From NCBI GenBank assembly GCA_964601515.1, contig CAZRNU010000065.1, positions 1 through 16,505 on the forward strand: DNA of 16,505 nt, read 5' to 3'. Below are positions 5,924 to 13,928 of this stretch, piece after piece; within the stretch, counting starts at the first letter, position 1; each line of letters opens with the position of its first letter. The notes beneath the pieces are model-generated. The model made no database searches. It saw nothing but the letters and a program-made list of their open reading frames with translations, and was not told the origin of the DNA. The stretch comes from PWND01 sp964601515 (GTDB lineage Bacteria > Bacteroidota > Bacteroidia > Bacteroidales > UBA7960). The position numbers were made by a program, and so were the translations under genes.

Positions 5924-5950
5924 TAAAGTGCTATATAAAGCAATTATTAC
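5920..5950. terminator. Weak hairpin across the frr / radical SAM convergent stops
   Basis: GTAATAA (5920-5926) pairs with TTATTAC (5944-5950). After a small internal bulge, TGC (5929-5931) pairs with GCA (5940-5942) around an 8-nt AT loop. It spans both stop codons. There is no T tract on either strand, so it may be an RNA 3'-end structure and not an intrinsic terminator. Confidence 0.3.
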
Positions 5951-6908
5951 AGATTTCCGGGTTATTACCCGCCAATATATTTTTTCTTATTGATAGCAAC
6001 TCTTTCGAATACCAAAAAGAGTTGCTTTTTATTTCTTCTGAAATTATATGCAAGGGAATTTTGTCATTACAACAAACAATAGCCTTGTTATCAGATGTGA
6101 AAATCGCGTGGCTCCAAAGCCTGAAACAACTATTTTTTCTTTTCTTTGAAGCCAAATATCTGTTATACTTTCTGTTTTGTGGTAGAAATTTATCTTGATT
6201 ATCATACACTTGCATACTTTTAAATTCCAACTTGTCTACCCCTAAAGAATATGCGAATTTTTTGGCTTGCTTTATGTCTAATTCATTCTTTTTATTTACT
6301 AAATATTGCATCACAATATATGGAGTTTTCTTTTTTCTCATCAAGCGCAAGTCTATAATGTTTTTAACTCCGCGTTTAACCATTTCGAGGCTTCCTCCCT
6401 GCCTGTAAAAAGAATATGTGTTTTGATCTGTGCCATCAATTGAAACAATGATTTTATCAAGACCTGATTCAATTATCTTTTTCGCAATGTCATCGGTTAT
6501 TAGCAAGCCATTTGTTGAAATAAATGTATAATAATTAAGCCTTTTGGCCATTTTTATCATATCATAAACATCTTTATTTAACAAAGGCTCTCCCTGATGA
6601 TAAAAGCTGGCATAAAATGAATTTACGGCAAAATGAGTAAGTGTAGAATTAACAAATTCTTTAGAGATAAAAGGTTGGTTTCTAATGGTTTCCTTTCTGC
6701 CAACAATACACTGAGGACAAGTTAAATTGCAAATTGAAGATACCTCAAAAGTGAGGGAGAATGGATTAGCCAACACAATTGGCTTTTTTATAACTCTTGA
6801 GTAAAAATATCCTAAAATAATTTTCAAATAATTATATGACCTACTGAAAGACAATGTCTTAAAAAGTTGAAGACTATTCTTGAATGCATTTTTATATGAA
6901 ATTATCAT
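5931..6908 (-). CDS. Radical SAM / SPASM domain protein
   Basis: The product cleaves S-adenosylmethionine with a [4Fe-4S] cluster to make a 5'-deoxyadenosyl radical; the substrate is unknown. The CxxxCxxC cluster motif is CNLTCPQC at residues 60-67 (C60, C64, C67). It is followed by GEP at 106-108, STNG at 131-134 and SIDGT at 156-160, normal core strands of the partial TIM barrel. A SPASM-type C-terminus carries further cysteines (C261, C279, C280, C320, C323) likely to hold an auxiliary cluster. The 325-aa length fits the family. The ATG lies one base after the stop of the riboflavin-kinase gene, so the two are surely co-transcribed and probably translationally coupled. SPASM proteins modify peptides, proteins or small molecules; no precursor peptide gene is visible nearby. 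Confidence is high for the family and low for the substrate. Confidence 0.93.
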   Translation of the reverse strand: MIISYKNAFKNSLQLFKTLSFSRSYNYLKIILGYFYSRVIKKPIVLANPFSLTFEVSSICNLTCPQCIVGRKETIRNQPFISKEFVNSTLTHFAVNSFYASFYHQGEPLLNKDVYDMIKMAKRLNYYTFISTNGLLITDDIAKKIIESGLDKIIVSIDGTDQNTYSFYRQGGSLEMVKRGVKNIIDLRLMRKKKTPYIVMQYLVNKKNELDIKQAKKFAYSLGVDKLEFKSMQVYDNQDKFLPQNRKYNRYLASKKRKNSCFRLWSHAIFTSDNKAIVCCNDKIPLHIISEEIKSNSFWYSKELLSIRKNILAGNNPEICNNCFI

Positions 6909-6909
6909 T

Positions 6910-7407
6910 TTATTTGTAGTAAAGACATTGTTTATCTTTAGTATTTAAGCTCAATTTTATGCTTTTAAGGATATTTAATGCTGATTCTCTGTCTTTTATA
7001 AGTTGACTTTTTAAGTTATCAAGGTTAGAAAATTTAATCTCATCTCTTATTTTTTCGATGAAATGTATACTAATCTCTTCTCCATAAAGATCTTGATTTA
7101 TATCAAATAAATGAGCCTCAATTGTTATGTCTTGAAGCCCCAGAGTTGGCCTTACACCAATGTTTACCATCGCTTCATGCCAGCTATCCGAAAACCAACT
7201 CATTGCCGCATATACGCCCTTTGCCGGAATTATTGTATCGCTCTTTACTTCGATATTTGCAGTTGGAAATCCTAATTCTCTGCCAATTTTGTTGCCACTC
7301 ACAACAACTCCTTGTAAACTGTAATAATAGCCTAAACCTTCAGCCAAGCATTTCACTTTGCCAAGTTTAAGCAAATAATTTATATTTACATCCGACTTAT
7401 TAATCAT
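6910..7407 (-). CDS. ribF: Riboflavin kinase domain protein, RibF lacking the FMN adenylyltransferase half
   Basis: Predicted to phosphorylate riboflavin to FMN. The riboflavin-kinase barrel is clear: LQGVVVSGNKIGRELGFPTA at residues 31-50 with the GFPTAN nucleotide motif, VNIGVRPT, IEAHLFD with the catalytic Glu, and LYGEEISIHFIEKIRDE. The product is only 165 aa from ATG 7407. Bifunctional RibF is about 310 aa, with an FMN adenylyltransferase domain first; that domain and its nucleotide-binding motifs are absent here and are not present out of frame upstream. The N-terminus (NYLLKLGKVKCLAEGLGYYY) resembles the linker that joins the two domains, which argues for descent from a full RibF. A TTG at 7437 would add 10 residues but overlaps a possible -7 box (TACTTTTG, 7442-7435). 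The radical SAM gene follows immediately. FAD would have to come from an adenylyltransferase encoded elsewhere. Confidence 0.88.
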   Translation of the reverse strand: MINKSDVNINYLLKLGKVKCLAEGLGYYYSLQGVVVSGNKIGRELGFPTANIEVKSDTIIPAKGVYAAMSWFSDSWHEAMVNIGVRPTLGLQDITIEAHLFDINQDLYGEEISIHFIEKIRDEIKFSNLDNLKSQLIKDRESALNILKSIKLSLNTKDKQCLYYK

Positions 7408-7541
7408 TAATTTTTTGTTAGAAACATTTATAAACAAAAGTAATTAAAAATTTTCCAAAACATTTTCCCTAATACATTTGAAAACAATAGGTTTTGATTT
7501 TTTTTAGAGAAGGTGACCAAAATTTTTTATAAAAAACAAAA

Positions 7542-7575
7542 TTTGATTATAAAAATGTTTATTTTAGCCTTTGCA
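7542..7575 (+). promoter_or_regulatory. Candidate atpD promoter
   Basis: TTTG (7542-7545), 19 nt, then TA at 7565-7566 and TTTGCA (7570-7575). The TA to TTTG gap is 3 nt instead of 2. It lies in the 224-nt region between the divergent riboflavin-kinase and atpD starts, which otherwise shows only AT-rich sequence. Confidence 0.5.
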
Positions 7576-7631
7576 AGTTGGGTATCAACCATTTTCACGG
7601 ACTTAATCATCATACATACAATATTTACCAC

Positions 7632-9143
7632 ATGGAACGCATCACAGGAAAAATTTCTCAGGTTATAGGCCCGGTAGTTGACGTGTCTTTTGATAATACT
7701 AATAAGCTTCCGAATATTTATGACGCTTTGGAAGTTATTAATTCTCAAGGATTGAAAATTATTTTGGAATGTCAACAACACAAGGGAGAAGACACTATTA
7801 GAACAATAGCAATGGATTCAACTGATGGCCTTTATAGAGGCATGGAAGTAGTCTCGCTTGGCGGCCCAATTACTGTTCCCGCAGGAGAGGAGATCAGAGG
7901 AAGATTGTTTAATGTTGTTGGTGAGGCAATTGATGGAATGGAAGATGTAAAAACAGCTAAAAGATACTCAATACACAGAGATGCTCCAAAATTTGAGAAT
8001 CTTAAGACAGAGGTTGAAATGTTGTTTACCGGGATAAAAGTGATAGACTTGCTTGCTCCATATCCTAAAGGTGGAAAGATTGGCTTGTTTGGAGGTGCAG
8101 GTGTTGGTAAAACCGTTCTTATCATGGAGCTTATCAACAACATTGCAAAGGGTTATCAGGGCACATCTGTTTTTGCAGGTGTTGGTGAAAGAACACGTGA
8201 AGGAAATGATCTTCTCCGCGAGATGATAGAATCGGGAGTTATTAAATATGGTGATGAATTTATTAAGAGCATGCACGAAGGAAAGTGGGATCTTTCAAAA
8301 GTTAACATGAAAGAATTAGCTACCTCCCAAGCAACTCTTGTTTTTGGACAGATGAATGAACCACCCGGTGCACGCGCAAGAGTTGCTTTGTCGGGCCTTG
8401 CTGTTGCAGAATATTTCAGAGACGGCGATGATGAAGCCTCCGGATCCGATATTCTTTTCTTTATGGATAACATTTTTAGATTTACGCAAGCAGGATCTGA
8501 AGTTTCAGCACTTCTTGGTCGTATGCCTTCCGCGGTTGGGTATCAACCTACATTAGCAACTGAAATGGGGGTTATGCAGGAGAGAATTTCGTCAACAAAA
8601 AGGGGGTCTATTACCTCTGTTCAAGCTGTTTATGTTCCGGCTGACGACCTTACCGACCCTGCTCCGGCAACAACATTCTCTCACCTTGATGCTACTACAG
8701 TGTTAAGTAGAAAAGTATTTGAGCTTGGTATTTATCCTGCGGTTGATCCACTTGATTCAACATCCAGAATTCTTGAACCATCTGTTGTTGGTGAAGAACA
8801 TTATAATATTTCTAAACAGGTGAAAATGCTTCTTCAAAGATATAAGGAGCTTCAGGATATTATCGCTATTCTTGGTATGGATGAATTGTCTGAAGAAGAT
8901 AAACTTGTTGTACACAGGGCAAGAAGAGTTCAAAGATTCCTTTCTCAACCGTTTTTTATGGCAGAACAGTTTTCTGGAGTTAAAGGCGCTTTTGTTTCAA
9001 TGGAAGATACTATCAAGGGATTTAAAATGATACTAAACGGTGAAGTTGATCAATACCCGGAAGCTGCTTTCAACCTTGTTGGGACAATTGAAGAGGCAAT
9101 TGAAAAAGGAAAAAATATCTTAAGAGAAACAGAAAAAAAATAA
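7632..9143 (+). CDS. atpD: F1F0 ATP synthase subunit beta
   Basis: Catalytic subunit of F1 at the inner face of the cytoplasmic membrane; it makes ATP from ADP and phosphate as gamma rotates. From the ATG at 7632 (MERITGKISQVIGPVVDVSF) it is 503 aa. The Walker A loop GGAGVGKT is at residues 154-161, GERTREGNDL with the catalytic Glu follows at 185-194, the Walker B strand DILFFMDN is at 273-280, and DELSEED is at 417-423. An insertion around residues 203-225 (VIKYGDEFIKSMHEGKWD) is, as I recall, common in Bacteroidota. A TTG 18 codons earlier lies next to the promoter and is rejected. atpC follows after 9 nt. No other ATP synthase gene is nearby, so atpDC is a separate cluster from the rest, an arrangement known in this phylum. 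Confidence 0.98.
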   Translation: MERITGKISQVIGPVVDVSFDNTNKLPNIYDALEVINSQGLKIILECQQHKGEDTIRTIAMDSTDGLYRGMEVVSLGGPITVPAGEEIRGRLFNVVGEAIDGMEDVKTAKRYSIHRDAPKFENLKTEVEMLFTGIKVIDLLAPYPKGGKIGLFGGAGVGKTVLIMELINNIAKGYQGTSVFAGVGERTREGNDLLREMIESGVIKYGDEFIKSMHEGKWDLSKVNMKELATSQATLVFGQMNEPPGARARVALSGLAVAEYFRDGDDEASGSDILFFMDNIFRFTQAGSEVSALLGRMPSAVGYQPTLATEMGVMQERISSTKRGSITSVQAVYVPADDLTDPAPATTFSHLDATTVLSRKVFELGIYPAVDPLDSTSRILEPSVVGEEHYNISKQVKMLLQRYKELQDIIAILGMDELSEEDKLVVHRARRVQRFLSQPFFMAEQFSGVKGAFVSMEDTIKGFKMILNGEVDQYPEAAFNLVGTIEEAIEKGKNILRETEKK

Positions 9144-9152
9144 TATAGAACC

Positions 9153-9398
9153 ATGTCAATGCATCTTGAAGTAATATCCCCCGAAAAATGCCTATACAAT
9201 GGGGATGTAGTACTTGTCCAATTACCCGGAAAAATGGGGTCGTTTGAGATTTTAAATAATCACGCACCCATTATAGCTCTATTAGACAGTGGAACTATGA
9301 AAATTATTGATGCTGAAAGAAATAAAGTTACACTGAAAATAGGAAGCGGAGTTGTTGAGGTTTTTGACAACAAGATTTTAGTACTGTCAGATTCTTAA
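9153..9398 (+). CDS. atpC: F1F0 ATP synthase subunit epsilon, short form
   Basis: Part of the central stalk that couples rotation to catalysis. The 81-aa product is only the N-terminal beta-sandwich: LEVISPEKCLYNGDVVLVQL, then GSFEILNNHAPIIALLDSG, then KIGSGVVEVFDNKILVLSDS. The C-terminal pair of inhibitory helices found in E. coli (139 aa) is missing, as in many Bacteroidota, so the usual epsilon-type inhibition of ATP hydrolysis is not expected. ATG 9153 is used; an in-frame ATG two codons later is also possible. It is cotranscribed with atpD and followed by a strong terminator. Confidence 0.95.
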   Translation: MSMHLEVISPEKCLYNGDVVLVQLPGKMGSFEILNNHAPIIALLDSGTMKIIDAERNKVTLKIGSGVVEVFDNKILVLSDS

Positions 9399-9419
9399 CA
9401 GACAAATATTATTAATATT

Positions 9420-9445
9420 GAGGCCTTTTTAGGCCTCTTTTTTTT
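9420..9445 (+). terminator. Rho-independent terminator after atpC
   Basis: GAGGCCT (9420-9426) pairs with AGGCCTC (9431-9437), loop TTTT, followed by eight T (9438-9445). It ends the atpDC transcript 22 nt after the stop codon and has the same design as the tsf terminator. Confidence 0.9.
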
Positions 9446-9475
9446 ACTAACGCTTTGTATGACAATATACTTGCA
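9443..9475 (+). promoter_or_regulatory. Candidate recJ promoter
   Basis: TATACTTGCA (9466-9475) matches TAnnTTTGCA with one mismatch. TTTA at 9443-9446 takes the -33 position with 19-nt spacing. A second weak candidate is TATCTTTACA (9529-9538), closer to the start. Confidence 0.4.
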
Positions 9476-9561
9476 TTATTTAGAATAAAGAACGCAATCT
9501 TTCGTATAAAAATATTAATCATATTTGTTATCTTTACAGGCGCTTTTGAAAATTAATACAG

Positions 9562-11304
9562 ATGGAAAAAAGATGGGTAGTAAAAAGTGTCAGCGATAGT
9601 AATATAGTTGATAAGCTTACCCAGTCCTTAAACATCGACCCTATATTGGCCTGTTTACTTGAGCAAAGAGGAATTAGTTCCTTTAGTGAAGCAAAAGATT
9701 TTTTCAGGCCTTCCTTAGACAGCTTACATGATCCTTTTCTAATTAAGGACATGGATAAAGCAATAAAAAGAATAGAAGAAGCTATCGCTAATGGCGAAAG
9801 AATTCTTATATACGGGGATTATGATGTTGACGGGACTACAGCGGTAGCATTGGTTTATTCTTTCCTTAAAGAATTTCACGAAAATCTTGAATTTTACATT
9901 CCGGATAGGGAAAAAGAAGGTTATGGCATTTCGAATGTTAGCATAGATTATGCTAAAGCAAGTAAAGTGTCTTTGATAATTTCGCTCGACTGCGGAATTA
10001 AAGCCCATAACCAGATATCTTATGCTAAAGAAAAAGGCATAGATTTTATTGTTTGTGATCATCACAGGCCGGGTATTTCTTTGCCTGATGCTGTTGCTAT
10101 TGTAGATCCCAAGCAACCTGAGTGTAAGTATCCTTACGATGAACTTTCAGGATGCGGGCTGGGTTTTAAACTTGCACAGGCATTTTACCAGAAAAGAAAT
10201 CTTCCCTTTGAACCTTTGGAAAAGCTTCTTGATCTTGTCGTTGTTAGTATAGCCGCAGATGTTGTTCCTATAACAGGCGAAAACAGAATTCTTGCATATT
10301 ATGGTTTAAAAAGGCTTAACCTAAATCCAAGGCCTGGCTTTGAGTCTATTCTTTTTTATAGTAATGTTTTAAGAAAAAGCCAAACTGACGAGCAAACTGT
10401 TTTTGCAAAAGAAATAAATGTTACAGATCTTGTATTCCTTATCGGACCTCGAATTAATGCCGCAGGGAGGATTCATGAAGCAAAAAAGGCTGTAGAATTG
10501 TTGATTTGTGAAGAAATGAAACAAACTCACGAACTAAGCCATTCTATAAACGATAACAATCTTGAAAGAAGACATCTTGACAGCCAGATAACGCAAGAAG
10601 CCCTCAAGATGATAACTATGGACAGTAAATTACGGGCAAGCAAAAGCACAGTGCTTTATCATCCTGATTGGCACAAAGGGGTTATCGGTATAGTGGCTTC
10701 CAGACTTATGGAAACATATTACCGTCCAACAGTTATTCTTACGGAATCAAATGGCGTTATTACAGGTTCTGCAAGATCTGTAAAAGATTTCGACATTTAT
10801 GACGCAATTGATGCATGTAGCGAATATTTGGACCATTTTGGAGGGCATAAATATGCGGCTGGCTTAAGTTTACAGCCCGGAAACTTTGACAAATTTCACC
10901 AAAAGTTTAAGGAGTATGTCGATAACACTATAACTGAAGATATGCTTATCCCTGAAATAGAAATTGATGCAGAAGTTTCTATTGCACAGCTAAATGACAA
11001 GTTTTTTAGAGTGTTGAAACAGTTTGAACCTTTTGGCCCCGGAAATACAAGCCCGGTGTTTTTAGCTACCAATCTTTATACAAAGGGAACTCCCAAAATA
11101 GTTGGAGAGAAACACCTTAAATTTAGTGTTATACAACAGGGAAGTAGTAGAGAATTTGCAGTTATAGCATTTCAACAAGCCAAACATTATCAAATGGTTG
11201 CTTCAGGTAAACCATACGATATGGTTTTTTCTCTTGAAGAAAATAGTTGGAATGGACAAACTTCTTTACAACTGAATGTTAAAGATTTGCGTTTTTCTAT
11301 GTAA
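9562..11304 (+). CDS. recJ: Single-stranded-DNA-specific exonuclease RecJ
   Basis: Degrades single-stranded DNA 5' to 3' in the RecF recombination pathway, base excision and mismatch repair. It is a DHH-family nuclease with two metal ions. Motifs in order: GDYDVDGTTA at residues 85-94, LDCGI at 142-146, CDHHRP at 165-170, and IAADVVP at 230-236. Next comes GPRINAAGRI at 295-304 leading to the DHHA1 region, where GSARS (402-406) and the FGGHKYAAG segment (426-434) sit. The C-terminal OB-like domain has FGPGNTSPVF. The length of 580 aa matches E. coli (577). It stands downstream of the atpC terminator with a possible promoter of its own. trpS starts 48 nt after it and may be read from the same transcript. 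Confidence 0.97.
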   Translation: MEKRWVVKSVSDSNIVDKLTQSLNIDPILACLLEQRGISSFSEAKDFFRPSLDSLHDPFLIKDMDKAIKRIEEAIANGERILIYGDYDVDGTTAVALVYSFLKEFHENLEFYIPDREKEGYGISNVSIDYAKASKVSLIISLDCGIKAHNQISYAKEKGIDFIVCDHHRPGISLPDAVAIVDPKQPECKYPYDELSGCGLGFKLAQAFYQKRNLPFEPLEKLLDLVVVSIAADVVPITGENRILAYYGLKRLNLNPRPGFESILFYSNVLRKSQTDEQTVFAKEINVTDLVFLIGPRINAAGRIHEAKKAVELLICEEMKQTHELSHSINDNNLERRHLDSQITQEALKMITMDSKLRASKSTVLYHPDWHKGVIGIVASRLMETYYRPTVILTESNGVITGSARSVKDFDIYDAIDACSEYLDHFGGHKYAAGLSLQPGNFDKFHQKFKEYVDNTITEDMLIPEIEIDAEVSIAQLNDKFFRVLKQFEPFGPGNTSPVFLATNLYTKGTPKIVGEKHLKFSVIQQGSSREFAVIAFQQAKHYQMVASGKPYDMVFSLEENSWNGQTSLQLNVKDLRFSM

Positions 11305-11352
11305 TTGATTAATAAAGCGTTATAAACATCCCATTAAAGCAATATTTATCTG

Positions 11353-12348
11353 ATGGAAACAGTATTAAGTGGAATTAGGTCAACAGGAAATCTTCACCTA
11401 GGAAACTATTTTGGTGCTATCCGCAACTTCATAAGGATGCAGCACGAACACAATTGTTATTTTTTTATAGCAGATTATCATTCTCTTACAACTCATCCCA
11501 CACCTGAAAATTTACATAACAATGTTAAGCAGGTGCTTGTTGAATATCTTGCCGCTGGGCTTGATCCTGAGTTAGCAACCCTTTATGTTCAAAGTGATGT
11601 GCCGGAAGTTGCAGAATTGTATTTACTCCTCAATATGAATGTCTATATGGGAGAGCTTGAACGTTGCGCAACCTTGAAAGATAAGGACCGAAATCAGCCT
11701 AACAATATTAATGCCGGGCTTCTTACATATCCTGTTTTAATGGCTGCAGATATTATTATTCATAAGGCAACCAAAGTGCCGGTGGGAAAAGATCAAGAGC
11801 AGCATCTGGAAATGGCTAGAACGTTTGCAAATAGATTTAACAGACTTTATAATGTTAATTATTTTATCGAACCGGTAGCCTACAATTTTGGTGATGATTT
11901 AATAAAGATTCCCGGCCTCGACGGGAGCACGAAAATGGGAAAATCTGAAAGTGAAGGTAATGCCGTTTTTCTGGCCGATGAGCCTGAGGTTATTAGGAAA
12001 AAGGTGATGAGAGCTGTTTCTGATGCAGGTCCCCAAATCCCAAATCAACCAAAAACCCAACCTATTGAGAATCTGTTTAATATAATGAAAGTTGTTTCAA
12101 AGGAAGATACTCTAAAGCATTTTGAAGATGCTTATAATAATTGCTCAATTAGGTATGGTGATATGAAGAAGCAACTTGCTGAAGATATTATTGCTTTTAC
12201 AACGCCTTTAAGGGAGAAAATATTGGAGTTTGCCTCTAATAACGAATATCTTAAAAAAGTAGCAAAAATGGGTGCAGAAAAAGCCAGAGAAAGTGCTTCA
12301 AAAACTGTTAGAGAGGTTAGAGAAATTATAGGGTTTAAAGCTTTTTAA
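11353..12348 (+). CDS. trpS: Tryptophanyl-tRNA synthetase
   Basis: Class Ic aminoacyl-tRNA synthetase that charges tRNA-Trp. The HIGH-type signature is TGNLHLGN at residues 11-18 and the KMSKS-type signature is KMGKS at 194-198. The tryptophan-binding region MAAD is at 130-133, and VPVGKDQEQHLE at 142-153 is diagnostic for TrpRS. Full length at 331 aa (typical 325-340). The start gives METVLSGIRSTGNLHLGNY with the catalytic motif at its usual distance. It lies 48 nt after recJ with no terminator between, and 34 nt before the small membrane protein gene. No T-box or trp leader peptide is visible upstream. Confidence 0.97.
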   Translation: METVLSGIRSTGNLHLGNYFGAIRNFIRMQHEHNCYFFIADYHSLTTHPTPENLHNNVKQVLVEYLAAGLDPELATLYVQSDVPEVAELYLLLNMNVYMGELERCATLKDKDRNQPNNINAGLLTYPVLMAADIIIHKATKVPVGKDQEQHLEMARTFANRFNRLYNVNYFIEPVAYNFGDDLIKIPGLDGSTKMGKSESEGNAVFLADEPEVIRKKVMRAVSDAGPQIPNQPKTQPIENLFNIMKVVSKEDTLKHFEDAYNNCSIRYGDMKKQLAEDIIAFTTPLREKILEFASNNEYLKKVAKMGAEKARESASKTVREVREIIGFKAF

Positions 12349-12382
12349 TAAACTCAATTATAAAACATTTAAACTTAAAATT

Positions 12383-12718
12383 ATGAAACCATTGAAAAAT
12401 ATTACAGGATTTTCTTCATGGTTAATGAGAATAGCACTGATATTACTGCTGTTTGTGTTTTTTATCCCATTGTTTATGGACTTTAAACTCAACACTATTG
12501 AATTCTACATTGCTTCTGCTTTTATTGTTTTTAGTGTTCTTCTTTTTGCAGGAGGTTTTTTTAGCACACCTCTTACTGTAGTTTCATCACTCATTTTATT
12601 CGGATTATCTGTTTTTAAAACAGTTATGGTTTTTAATGGTAAGCTTAATGGTGAATTTGCAACATGGCTTTTAATAGCAACTGTATGCTCATATTTTATT
12701 ACACACGGAAACAAGTAA
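12383..12718 (+). CDS. Small four-helix membrane protein, unknown function
   Basis: I do not recognise a named family. The 111-residue product is mostly hydrophobic and fits four membrane helices near residues 12-32, 40-60, 62-84 and 91-107. It has short charged ends (MKPLKN, HGNK) and a few charged residues in the loops (DFK, NGKLNGE). There are no cysteine or histidine clusters and no catalytic signature. It lies 34 nt after trpS and its stop is 13 nt before the hflX start, on the same strand and without a terminator, so co-transcription with both is likely. The even codon use and clean ends support a real gene. It might be a small inner-membrane accessory protein, but nothing here fixes a role. 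Confidence 0.8.
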   Translation: MKPLKNITGFSSWLMRIALILLLFVFFIPLFMDFKLNTIEFYIASAFIVFSVLLFAGGFFSTPLTVVSSLILFGLSVFKTVMVFNGKLNGEFATWLLIATVCSYFITHGNK

Positions 12719-12731
12719 TTTGAATATATTA

Positions 12732-13925
12732 ATGCCAGAACTTATAGACACCTCCGTAAAACAAGAAAAAACCGTATTAGTAGGAATTATTAGCGGTAGA
12801 GACGATGAGGCTTTAGTCTCGGAATATCTTGATGAACTAGCCTTTCTTGTTGATACTGCCGGTGGTCTCTGCATGAAAAGGTTTACTCAAAAACTCGATA
12901 AACCTGAACCTTCAACGTATATCGGAAAAGGCAAATTAGAAGAAATCAGACATTATGTTAGTGAAAATAATATTGACCTTGTTGTGTTTGACGATGACCT
13001 TACATTATCTCAACTCAGAAACATTGAAAAATCACTAAAATGCCGCGTAATTGACAGGAGTAACCTAATTCTGGATATATTCGCATTAAGGGCTAGAACT
13101 GCACATGCCAGAGTTCAGGTTGAGCTTGCTCAATATCAGTACTTATTGCCTCGTTTGGCCGGAATGTGGACTCACCTGGAAAGACAAAAAGGTGGTATAG
13201 GGCTAAAGGGACCGGGGGAAAAAGAAATTGAAACTGATAGAAGGATTGTGAGAGATAAAATAGCCCTTCTAAAAAAGAAATTGGCTTTAATTGATAAACA
13301 AAAAGCTACACAAAGATCAAATAGAGGAAGCCTTGTTAGGGTTGCTCTTGTAGGTTATACAAATGTTGGCAAATCAACTATAATGAATATTTTGAGTAAA
13401 TCTGATGTTTTTGCAGAAGATAAGCTTTTCGCTACTCTTGATACTACCGTAAGAAAAGTTGTAGTTGGAAATCTGCCTTTTTTACTGTCAGATACTGTAG
13501 GGTTTATTAGAAAACTGCCTCATCATCTTATAGAATCTTTTAAGTCAACTCTTGATGAAGTTAGAGAAGCGGATATCCTTGTGCACGTTGCAGACATTTC
13601 TCACCCCGGATTTGAAGATCAAATAAAGGTTGTTAATCAAACTCTTTCTGAAATTATTGGAGAAGAAAAGCAAACCATTATGGTTTTTAATAAAATTGAC
13701 AAATATTCTTTTATTAAAAAGGATGATGACGATTTAACACCCGCCAATAAATTTAATTATAGCCTGGAAGATATGAAGAGAACTTGGATGGGTAGAATTA
13801 ATTCTCCTTGTATCTTTATCTCTGCAAAAAAGAAAGAAAATATTGAGAGCTTCAGAAAAATGTTGTACGATAAAATTGTTGAAATTCATAAAATTAGGTA
13901 TCCTTACGACAACTTTTTATATTAA
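12732..13925 (+). CDS. hflX: Ribosome-associated GTPase HflX
   Basis: GTPase that binds the 50S subunit and splits stalled 70S ribosomes after stress. The N-terminal domain carries YIGKGKLEEI. The linker signature GGIGLKGPGEKEIETDRR is at residues 154-171. The G domain has G1 GYTNVGKS at 208-215, G3 DTVGF at 254-258, G4 NKID at 320-323 and G5 SAK at 364-366. The stretch between G4 and G5 is long and acidic (KKDDDDLTP), a form I recall from other Bacteroidota. Length is 397 aa from ATG 12732; a TTG four codons earlier also fits but would need a rarer start. The acyltransferase start codon is 3 nt beyond the hflX stop. The role in rescue fits the translation theme of the region, though linkage may be incidental. 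Confidence 0.96.
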   Translation: MPELIDTSVKQEKTVLVGIISGRDDEALVSEYLDELAFLVDTAGGLCMKRFTQKLDKPEPSTYIGKGKLEEIRHYVSENNIDLVVFDDDLTLSQLRNIEKSLKCRVIDRSNLILDIFALRARTAHARVQVELAQYQYLLPRLAGMWTHLERQKGGIGLKGPGEKEIETDRRIVRDKIALLKKKLALIDKQKATQRSNRGSLVRVALVGYTNVGKSTIMNILSKSDVFAEDKLFATLDTTVRKVVVGNLPFLLSDTVGFIRKLPHHLIESFKSTLDEVREADILVHVADISHPGFEDQIKVVNQTLSEIIGEEKQTIMVFNKIDKYSFIKKDDDDLTPANKFNYSLEDMKRTWMGRINSPCIFISAKKKENIESFRKMLYDKIVEIHKIRYPYDNFLY

Positions 13926-13928
13926 AGA

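Noticed and set aside
8238..8300. Insertion in AtpD (residues about 203-225) as a novel domain
   Set aside because: I recall the same insertion in other Bacteroidota beta subunits; it does not disturb the catalytic motifs.
7832..8473. Several minus-strand open frames inside atpD
   Set aside because: They are antisense shadows of a strongly conserved gene and have no family features.
9153..9398. Truncated AtpC as a sign of gene decay
   Set aside because: The short epsilon subunit without C-terminal helices is normal in many Bacteroidota, and the reading frame ends cleanly before a terminator.
13690..13820. Extended acidic stretch between G4 and G5 of HflX as unusual
   Set aside because: A similar long loop is familiar from Bacteroidota HflX proteins and all GTPase motifs are intact.
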